Source: Gongronella butleri
Taxonomy: Eukaryota; Mucoromycota; Mucoromycetes; Mucorales; Cunninghamellaceae
DNA length: 64,000 nucleotides
Reading direction: 5' to 3'
Assembly: GCA_025201375.1 (NCBI GenBank)
Contig: JAIWZP010000023.1
Span: forward strand, 1-64,000
Positions 55,406 through 64,000 of this stretch are shown piece by piece. The first letter of the stretch is position 1, and each line of letters opens with the position of its first letter. Both the position numbers and the translations under genes were made by a program. Under the pieces are notes generated by a model. That model was not told the DNA's origin and made no database searches. It saw only the letters and a list, made by a program, of their open reading frames with translations.

Positions 55406-58400
55406 ATGCCGACCGACTCGTTTGACTCGCTCTGCAAGCTAATGGAGAGGATCAGCAACACGAGCGCGATCAAGGACCGCAAGGCGCTGTTCCGCAACTA
55501 CCTGCAATTTTGGCGCAAGAAATATCAGCAAGACTTTTACCCCGCTATGCGACTCTTGCTTCCAGGTGTACGAGGCGCTGCTTTTTGCTCCATGGCGGTT
55601 TCATGTATCTCTTTTTTTTATTTTTTTAGCTTGACAAGAGCAGATATCATATGAAGGAGTCCAAGCTTGCGCGTGTGTATATCTCTGTGCTCAAATTGAG
55701 TCCGTCCTCTGAAGCGGCAACCAGTCTTCTGGATTGGAAAAAGCCGTCGACGACCGATGAGAATGTAAAGTTCATGCTGCGCCGCGCGCGCGCTTTGAAA
55801 TTGGGCGCGCAAGATTTTTTTTTCCCCTTACATTCTTCATTTTTATACAGAAACCCGTGGGCGACTTTGCTGCAATTGCCTACAGGATCATTCAAGAGCG
55901 GTCCACGGTCACTAACCCCACAAAGACCGTCGAGGATGTCAACAATTTGCTTGATAATTTGCAAAGCGGCGATGTGTAAGCAAAAGACATTGGAAAATCA
56001 AGGAATTGCGCTCCGTCGTGTTTTGCTGACCACATGTTTTTGGTGGCCAATTAGGGATGACGCGTCGCGGAAAAAGTTCTTTCAGGAGATCGTGTCGTCG
56101 TACTCGGCGCGCGAGCAGCATTGGCTCATTCGCATCATCTTGCGCGACCTCAAGATTGGCATGACTGATAATACCATGCTGAACGAGTACCATTGGCAAG
56201 CCAAGGATTATTACCAGACGACAAGCAACCTCAAACTGGTCTGCGACGACCTCATGGACCCCAACACCAAGATTGATGACCCTGTAAGCGGTTTTTATTT
56301 TAAAATACCCTCAAATAGGGGCTCTGACGACCTTTTTTTTTTTTTTTTTTTTTTGTTGCTAGGTGATCCAATTGACGCACGCATTCCAGCCGCAATTGAG
56401 TCGAAAGGGCTTTGCAAAAGACTTTGTCTCCCTAAAAAGCACGCAAGACGGCACATTTTACGTCGAGGAGAAAATCGACGGCGAGCGCACGCAAATGCAC
56501 TTTAACAAGCAAGCGGGCGTGTTCCAATGGTTCACGCGGTAACGAAAATGGAGTGTAAAATCGCGACAAATCAACAAGGTCATTGATATCTTTCTCTCTC
56601 ATTAGAAAAGGCACAGATTACACCCATTACTTTGGCAGCAGCAGCACCGATCACAGAAAGCTCTCTGGCCACGTTGCTGATCTGATCACGGTCGAGAAAA
56701 AGTAAGCAAGGCCGCTTTGTTTAGAGGGGGAAAAACGAGACCAGGGGACAATGTGATCCAAATTGGTATCATTGTGCGCAAAAGAGGGCCATTTGACGCG
56801 AAAAGACTAAAAACAGGTGTCGTCTAGCGCAAATGGGCACGGAATGGACGTGATCTGGGCAATGAAAAGAAGTGATTGAATGCGCCAGGGATGCAATTGG
56901 GCGCGACACGACGCATTTGAGTGCAAATACCAGCAATTGACTATTTATTCTTTCTCTGTAGCATCATTCTGGATGGCGAGCTCGTGGCCTACGATCCTGT
57001 TGGTGACGTGTACATGCCCTTTGGCACTCTCAAGACGGCCGCACTGCGTACGATTGGAAAAAAAAGGCTGGAAATCATCGGATGAGCCGCGTTGACGCTC
57101 TTTTTCTTTTCTATACAGAAGAATCCATGGATTCTGACAAGCCGCATCCATGCTGTAAGCCATTGGTTGCGTGATACCTGTGCGCAAGCACGATGGGCTC
57201 AAACATTTCTATTTTTAGTTGTGGTGTTTGACGTGGTGTTCATTGACGACCGGCATGTCTACAAGTATCCTCTCAGAATTCGCCTCCAGGAGCTAAGCAA
57301 ATATGTCACGGATAAGTACGGCTATCTGCATCTCTTGCCGCGTAAAACCCTGCCGCTTAATCCAAACAATGACGTGAAACAAGAAGAAAAGGAAATCCTG
57401 CAAGTGATGGAAGAAATGATTGAGCAAAGGTAAAAAGCAAGCAAGAGAAGGAGCCATGGAAAAGAGCGACAGTGACGAAAACAGTGAAAAAGATTGAAAA
57501 AAGAGCGAGAAAAAAAGGGAGAAGACACGGTCATTCGTCAATGCAATGCTGATGGCGCTTTTTTTCTGCCGTGACAGAATGGAAGGTGTGGTGCTCAAGT
57601 CACCCGATGCTCCGTACATGCTGAATGAGCGTGCGCATTCCTCGTGGCTCAAGATCAAGCCCGATTTTTACGATGCTTTGGGCGACACCTTTGATTTGCT
57701 CGTGGTGGGCGGCAAATACGGCACGGGCAGACGCAGCAAGCGTCTCGCGCAATTCATGTGTGCCTTGCGTGTGCAAGAAGATCAGAAATCGTAAGTTTTG
57801 CATGGCGCATTTTTTTTTAAAAAAAAAAAAAGAGTCTTTCCGTGGCTGACCGGCCCATTTTTATTGCAGGTTTGTGTCGTTTTGCATGGTTGGCACGGGG
57901 TTCAAATTACAAGAGTTTGAAATGTTTGAGGGCATGCTAAAAGATTGCAAGCAAGTCGCCTATGATCCTTACAATCTCCCTCCATGGTTCAAACACCCCG
58001 AAAAATCGACCGAAAAGCCGGATGTCATCTTTCCAAACTTCAATGAATGCCTCGTCTTTGAAATCAAGGGCTCAGAGATCGTCCCATCGAGTAAGTTGCA
58101 TCTTTTTCCCCCACTGGCCATCCGCGCGGTCGTGCAGTTGCTCACCATTATCCATCTCGTCCCACGTCTTGCATTTTTTTCTTGTTTTGCACCCAATAGC
58201 CACATGGAGCGCCGGTTACACGCTGCGCTTTCCTCGCTACAAGGCGCTTCGAGAGGACAAGGACTGGAGCAATGTCAACACTGTGCCTCGTTAGTTTAAA
58301 AAGAAAAAAGGGCGCGATATTTTGCATTTTGACGCGCTGATACGCTTCTTTTTTTTTTTTTTTACGCGTCTAGTGATGCGCAAGAGGATGAACGAAAAGA

Positions 58401-59971
58401 GCACTTCCATTGACTGGATGCAGCCTACAAAGAAGCCTAGGGTGGTCCGACGCGCTGTAAGCACGCATTTACCTCTAAATTAGCGATTTGACTGACAAGA
58501 CGCGACTTTTTTTTCTTTCACTGGAATAGATGACCCAGCCGCAGTTGCTTGCATCGCAGCAGGGCGCCGACTTGAAAAATGTGCAAAAGCTCACCGATCT
58601 CTTTGCGTCTTATACGTTTTGTAAGTGGACAAAATTGAAAAAAGAGAGAAAGAGAGAGAAAACGGAATGAAACGCGACGCGACGCGTCAGCCGCTGACTT
58701 TTAAATCATTACGACAGACGTCGTTGATACCAATTCGCACCCCAAAACCCCGCTGGAGCTCCTCATTGCCTCACATGGTGGAAAATTGCTGCAAACTCAC
58801 AAGCATTCAACCCCTGTCACTGTCATTGCCGGCGAGAGTGAGTAGCCAATTCCATACGACACGCCACAGCCTTGCTCTTTGCCTCTTATCCATTTCTTGT
58901 CATAGAAATCTTCACGGTCGATAGTCTCATCGCGCAAGACATTGACATTTTGCGCCCTGAGTGGCTTTTGGATTCCGTCCATGCCCAAAAGATATTGCCC
59001 TTGGAGCCCAAGTAAGTCGACCGCAACGAAGCAAAAAAAGAAAAGAAAAGAAAGCAAAGAAAGAAAAATCTCATGATGCCTTTTTTTCCTCACCTTTTTG
59101 TCTTCCTTGGCGCCAGGTACATGCTTCACGCCGGGTCCAACACGCGAAATATGTTCAAAAGCATGATGGATGATTACGGCGACTCGTACACCGAGAGGGC
59201 CACGACCGAGAGCTTGAACGAGGTAATTTTATATGACGAAAACGCGCATGACCGCTGTTTTTGACGCGTGTTTCTTACGTTCGTGTCCCTTGGAATTTGC
59301 TTTTTAGATCTTTGCCAGGGACGCTACCAAGCCGGCGACGGACGCGACCAAGCTGCCGACGCAGATCAGTGACGCTGCCGCCCAGGACCTCCGCAAGCGC
59401 TATTTCAACATGACACCGATGCCGGGCATGTTTTTCACTGGCGCGCACGCGTATTTTGACGAGCCCGTGTCCGACGAGAATGCAACACCCATGGAGCGCG
59501 TCAATTGCGCCAGCCTCCGCGACAAGATCCACCGCTTGCGCATGGAATTCGAGTTTTACGGTGGCACCGCCGTTGACAGTCTCCTTGACCAGCGCCTCAC
59601 CCACATCATCACGCCGCAGCATCAAAAGGAGCAACTGACAGCGCTCATCAAACAAGCACGCAGGTACAGCGCGCTCTTTATCTGCTAGCCTGTGACCTAA
59701 ATTCACCTTTTTTTTTTTTTTTTTTTTTTTTTTTGAAGCGGAAATCGAAGCACTGCTCCTTATGTGGTGCCGCTTGTGTGGGTCCAACAGTGCATCCAGA
59801 ATCAGACGCATTTGGACGAGAGTGGTAAGCACTGCGCGGAATCACGCAGACTGGCGACAAAACGCGCTCATTCCTTTTTTTTTCTGCTTTTTGTCAGCCT
59901 ACAACCCTGTCTCCTACAACCTCAAGCACGAAGAACACCCTTTTTTCATACATTTTTCTTTTTCTCGATGA
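55406..59971 (+). CDS. LIG4: DNA ligase IV
   Basis: ATP-dependent ligase that seals breaks in non-homologous end joining with Xrcc4/Lif1. I resolve 20 exons: 55406-55567, 55630-55764, 55851-55975, 56055-56283, 56363-56538, 56606-56701, 56962-57047, 57119-57154, 57219-57429, 57578-57790, 57870-58090, 58200-58289, 58374-58456, 58530-58620, 58718-58837, 58906-59011, 59117-59222, 59308-59663, 59739-59824 and 59898-59971. The total is 933 residues. The active-site EEKIDGERTQMHF motif, with the adenylated Lys in KIDGER, is followed by a GELVAYD site, GVVLKSPDAPYM, and SSWLKIKPDF. Two BRCT regions follow: FASYTFYVVDT...ASHGG near 650 and a C-terminal one from FYGGTAVD. The end of exon 1 (GGT before GTACGA) is least certain. 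Confidence 0.95.
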
Positions 59972-60151
59972 AAAGACCTGATCTCCAATTCTTTTTCTCG
60001 CTTTGCCCCCCCCTTTTCTTTTCCCTCTAATGACCACTCCCATCTCCACTTTTCCAAGCTATTAAAAAAACAAACAACTGATTGAAAAATGATTTTCATT
60101 GATGCGCACGGTGGAAAAAAAAAAAAGAAAGAAAAACCAGTGATTATTTCT

Positions 60152-61653
60152 TCATGACTTTGTGGCGATGCCGATTTGGGCCATTTTGGCGACGAGTCCG
60201 GACAATTGTAGCTGTGTCTGGTAGCCGTCGAGGATGCGCATGTGGGTAAAGCCGATTTCCTTTAAAAAGTCGAGCTGGAGGCCGTCGCCGAGTTCGTCGT
60301 AGCTCTTTGTGACGCGGAACATGGTGGTGACAATGTCGAGTGCGGAGTAGCCCTTGCCGTACAGCTCGCGGATCAGATTCAATGCGTCGCGCACGTTGCC
60401 CTGCGCGCAATTCTCGAGGATGCGGTGGATCAGCACGGGGTGTGGCCGATCGCAGATTTTAAACACGTTCTCGTCATTCACCAGGTTGAAGCCATAATAC
60501 GCTGATTGCAGGTTGTTCACTGCTTGACGCATGTCGCCGTCCGCAGTGAAAATAAGAGCCTCAAGACCGTCGTCCGTCTTGGGCACCTAAAATTATAAAA
60601 AAAACAAAAAAAAACAAAAAAAAGCGCGTCGAGACGCGTCAATTTCCGTGCAAATTGGGTTCTTCCCTCTCTTTCTTACATTCTCAGCCTCACAGATCTC
60701 TTGCAGACGGCGCAGCACCTGATGGTCCGAGAGCTTGGTATATCGCAGCGTCGCACAGCGGGATTGGATGGGCTCGATGATCTTGTTGGATTGATTGCAA
60801 GCCAATGCAAAGCGTGTCGTGTTCGAGTAGATTTCCATTGTGCGGCGCAAGGCTTGCTGGGCACCGCTAGTCATGCTGATGCGAAAAAAAAAAGAGAAAA
60901 AGAGAATTAAATGCGCGCCTTTTCGCCTTTTTTTTTTTGTTGATCCGCGCGTCCTCCGCTATTTTTCTCGCCAGGGTTTGCATTGTGCACGTCGTTTACC
61001 TGTCAGCTTCATCAAGAATGATGATTTTGTGTCGTCCGGGTGGCAATGTGACCTTTTTCTGAGCAAATGCCTTGATGCGGCCACGCACAACGTCAATACC
61101 TCTAAAAAAGCGCGAATTTCAGTGACATTTCGATATCCAGTATTGTTGCCCCCGCTTGTAAGGCTGCAGGTGTAACGCCCTACCTGTCGTCCGAGGCATT
61201 GAGCTCCAACACCGCGTCCTTGTACACGTCCTTGCCGAGCAATTCGCGTGCCAAAGCCAGAATGCTCGTGGTCTTGCCAATACCAGGCATACCCTAATTC
61301 CAAAAAAAGACGCAATGGTAAGCTAGGCACCTCGGGCACCCTACGTTTTCGTTTCCAGACTAGATTTTTTTTTTACCGTGAGAATGATATTTGGCATGTT
61401 TCCGTCGCGTGCAATCGCATTGAGACGCGCAATGGTATCTTCGTTGCCGACAATATCCTTGAGACGTTCAGGGCGGTACTTTTCGACCCTTTGAGAAGAA
61501 CAGAGATCCAGGTCAGTAAAAAGCGCAAGACAAAAAGAAAGAAAAAAAGCAAAAATGGGAGAAAAAAGGTGTTTACCAAGGCAAGACGTAGCTGTCGCCC
61601 TTGTCGTTGGAAGACGACGAGTCGATATCCATGGGTGTTGCTGACGAGACCAT
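60152..61653 (-). CDS. RFC4: Replication factor C small subunit (yeast Rfc4, human RFC2 type)
   Basis: AAA+ subunit of the clamp loader that places PCNA on DNA. Six exons on the minus strand: 61577-61653, 61377-61488, 61184-61293, 61000-61101, 60680-60875 and 60152-60586, giving 343 residues. It has [20 protein letters not shown], Walker [24 protein letters not shown], Walker [21 protein letters not shown] and sensor [16 protein letters not shown]. The [11 protein letters not shown] stretch and the [14 protein letters not shown] segment favour the Rfc4/RFC2 type over the other small subunits. It ends tail-to-tail with LIG4, about 180 bp apart. An in-frame extension upstream of the chosen ATG crosses a poly-T tract and was not used. 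Confidence 0.94.
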
Positions 61654-62229
61654 CGTAAAGGACAAAAAAAAAAGAGAGAAAAAGAGAAAACAGGGAAGAA
61701 ACACGAAAAAAATAGAAATGGCGGAGCAACGCACTCGCGTTCTTTGCCTTGTTTTCATTTCCGACATGAATTTGTCAACCTCGGACGTGTCGCGCTTCCA
61801 TGTGACCTGCGCAACCTCTCGGCTTGGGTGGCCATCATGAACTTGAGAGCGATTTCTGGCCATTTTTCATTTCTTTCTGTATATTTTTGCTTCATGAAAC
61901 TTGACGACAGGTGAGGCTCTTGTCTTTGATTGCATTGACCGCAAAAGACGTACACCATGGACCGCGCAGTTGAGCCAATTGAGTCAATTTTGGCGAGTTC
62001 GTGAGCAACAAGGGCGCAAAATAAGAAAAAGACGCGCGAAAAAGCGCGTTTAACATGTCTGTTAAAGTCACTCTACACGTATAGCGATGATGGAGCATGG
62101 TCTCCACTTTGTATAGACGCGGTTTGTTTCAATGATAAAATGAGTTTATTTTGGATCACAACACGATGGCATCAAACACAGACTAAACAAAGCAATGTTT
62201 GAAGCCAAACGAGACACGCCTCAGGCTGT
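61654..62229. other. Intergenic, weak open frame upstream of RFC4
   Basis: About 576 bp between the RFC4 start and the eL20 stop. A minus-strand frame from about 61863 encodes roughly 43 hydrophilic residues (MARNRSQVHDGHPS...) before reaching pyrimidine-rich DNA. It may be an untranslated or alternative 5' exon, or chance. Otherwise nothing seen. Confidence 0.3.
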
Positions 62230-63236
62230 TTAGTAGAAGGTGGAGGGGCGCTTGGCCTGGAAGAGAGCGCGGTGCTTCTTCTCGACGCGTTGGAGGCGGT
62301 GGGGCAAGGGGAAAGCAAGCTTGGGGGTCAAGAGCTGCTTGATGTACTGGCGGCGGACATCGGCGACGGCGACCTCGGCGACGCGGATGATCTGGACGGA
62401 GCCAAAGCGGGCGCGGTGGCGGGCAGCCATGTCCTGGTAGCAGGTGGTGACGGCCTCGACGCGGGACATGCCACGGTATTCCTTGTACATGTTGTGGGTG
62501 CCCGAGCGCGAGTCGTAGCGGAGCCAGATGCCAAAGTTCTTGATCTGCTCAGGGCGCTTCTCAAAGATCTCGTTGACAGACACGATCTCACCAGCCGTCT
62601 TCTTGACCTTGCGGAGCTTGGCCAAAAAGTACCAGAAGCGCGACTTGGCAACAACATCGTTGGGGGCAAAGATGCGCATGCGGTAGAGCTTGGGAGTAGG
62701 ATCCTGCTCGGAGGCGAGCTTGCGACCCACCACTTGATATTCGTGGAACTAGCAAAAAGGAAAAGAAAAAAAGGGAAAAAAATCGAGCGTGTTAATCTCG
62801 TGAATCGAGCAAAATAGAGCCATCTTTAGCTCATGAACAAGGGCATATCAGCACGCAAGGAAGCCGTCGTCATGTATGTCTCGTCGCGTCCTTTGTCGTC
62901 ATTTTTGTGGCGATTTTGAAGAGCAATCTGTCGAAAAGAGCAAGTTGATGTTTCTTTTGTCACTAGCTCCTCGGGTGATGACAAGGAAAATGCTGCCTTT
63001 ATGCGATGGGTGGATGGATGGGTGGATGGATGCATTGCAATGGATGGATGGATGAAATGTCGGATAAAGAGGTGCGATGGATGACAAAAAAAGTGGAAAG
63101 TCATGGCAACGTGGCGAGAAACGACGATGGATGACGCGCTGTATGGAAGACGACAAGACGCAGAGACGACGATAGTGCTTCCTTGGTGCCGATGGCGCTG
63201 TGGGATGGATGGATGGATGTAACTTACTCTAGCCAT
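62230..63236 (-). CDS. RPL20: 60S ribosomal protein eL20 (L18a)
   Basis: Large-subunit cytosolic ribosomal protein. Two exons on the minus strand: 63228-63236 (MAR) and 62230-62748, giving 175 residues. Typical sequence includes [50 protein letters not shown] and ends KRPSTFY. The intron (479 nt) is the longest among the ribosomal genes here and contains GGAT tetranucleotide tracts near 63006-63055; one more run (63203-63219) lies just inside the 5' splice site. No intronic snoRNA could be recognised. Confidence 0.96.
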
Positions 63237-63465
63237 AGTAAACTAAATGCGAAAGAGAAGGAGAAAAGAAGAAGCGGTCAAGGCGGGCTTCCTTTTCAAA
63301 AGGCGGCAGAAATTGGCCCGGGCTTGGAAATTGCCGGACCGCGAAATTTGGGCGATTTGGCAGGTGGCTGAGGGTCGTTTAATGCATTGACACGCCGACC
63401 CCTCTTTTTTTTTTTTTTTGCTCTCTCTCTCTCTCACTTTTTTTTTTTTTTTTTACTGTTCCACT

Positions 63466-64000
63466 ATGCAACGCTCCCGAGGAGGTGGTGGTGGCGGCCG
63501 TCTCGGCCGCTCGCTCGAAATGAAGGTGCTTAAACTTGTTACGCAATATAAAGAACAAGGTTTCAGTGACTGGACGCCCTCGGGTATCTATGACTACGTT
63601 CAGCAAGCCGATCCCTCTTTGCGACGCTTTAAAAAGAAGCAGCTTGAGCAGACGATCGAGTCAGGTAGGCTGTCTGCGTCCACAACAAGTGCTAAAACGC
63701 GCGAATTCATCTCTTTTTTTTCGATTCTATAGTCTTGGAGAACTTTGATCCCACGCTGACGGGCGACGAGGAGTCGGACGTGTAAGGAGAGGGTTCAAGG
63801 CGCGCCAAAGGCGCAGCCATTAAGATTCAAATTTGCGGTGACAAGGTCATTTATGCTTTTTTTTTCCTTGATTTTAGTAGCATTGACCTTGACGAGCAAG
63901 GCGAACTTGCCACGGTATGCCGAGGACGAGCGACACGACGCGACGCGATCAAGGGGCTAATTGAGCGCGCCTTTTTTTTATATTGTAGCCTGCGCTCGAG
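63466..64000 (+). CDS. 5' part of an unassigned gene, possibly Rix7/NVL-like
   Basis: The gene runs off the window. Exons so far: 63466-63664, 63733-63781, 63878-63914 and 63989-64000 (end of window), giving about 100 residues. The Gly-rich start (RSRGGGGGGRLGRS) is followed by a helical segment LEMKVLKLVTQYKEQGFSDW then TPSGIYDYVQQADPSLRRF, and an acidic stretch (LTGDEESDVSIDLDEQGE). The pattern recalls the N-terminal nucleolar domain of NVL/Rix7 AAA ATPases, which precedes an acidic linker, but I am not sure. The catalytic part is not in the window. All three complete introns have GT-AG ends and close the frame. Confidence 0.6.

Noticed and set aside
61573..61863. N-terminal extension of RFC4 from an ATG at 61863
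   Set aside because: It would add a poly-Phe stretch from pyrimidine tracts; the ATG at 61653 gives the normal length and start for the family.
62749..63227. Possible box C/D snoRNA in the long eL20 intron
   Set aside because: A TGATGA-like word is present near 62976, but on the opposite strand and without a matching box D or flanking stem.

Overview
The window is nuclear DNA of a filamentous or early-diverging fungus. This is inferred from fungal-type genes (mitochondrial ketol-acid reductoisomerase, SulP sulfate transporter, two MAPEG glutathione transferases, ribosomal uL15/uS9/eL20), dense short GT-AG introns (2 to 20 exons per gene) with poly-T tracts before the acceptors, and no bacterial signals. 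I cannot name the genus; a Mucoromycota-like or other early-diverging lineage fits best. All exon junctions below were chosen by hand from splice signals, and reading-frame closure was checked for every complete gene model.

Layout. 1-2.3 kb: a decayed ABC-transporter tail, then ILV5 copy 1 (+). 2.3-8.1 kb: gene-poor, with one copy of a dispersed repeat (family A). 8.1-19.8 kb: gene-dense, with cytosolic serine hydroxymethyltransferase (-), SulP sulfate transporter (-), a Cdc4/Fbw7-like F-box WD40 protein (+), a GLI/ZIC-like C2H2 factor (+) and MGST3 copy 1 (+). 19.8-25.4 kb: repeats (palindrome-rich AT DNA, a GC island, a TA-flanked inverted-repeat element, family B). 25.4-29.9 kb: MGST3 copy 2 (+), a secreted phosphoesterase (+) and a LARGE/B4GAT1-like glycosyltransferase (-). 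29.9-32 kb: no gene seen. 32-39.5 kb: ILV5 copy 2 (-), FAP7/AK6 (-), a three-RRM RS-rich protein (+) and a UDP-glycosyltransferase (-). 39.5-46.4 kb: a repeat block with families A, B, C and D and a 66-nt poly(A), holding one small secreted cysteine-rich protein gene. 46.4-64 kb: gene-dense again, with a C2-like proline-rich protein, a divergent uL15/uS9 pair, a periplasmic-binding-fold THI5/Ca3427-like protein, a YCII-domain protein, family A copy 3, a short Nic96/Nup93 N-terminal-like gene, DNA ligase IV (20 exons), RFC4 (-), eL20 (-) and the 5' end of an unassigned gene.

No metabolic cluster or defence system is evident; the genes are mostly housekeeping. The interest lies in two duplicated genes (an inverted ILV5 pair and a direct MGST3 pair), several undescribed repeat families confined to gene-poor blocks, a 69-bp perfect coding repeat in a secreted protein, and a stand-alone nucleoporin N-terminal module.
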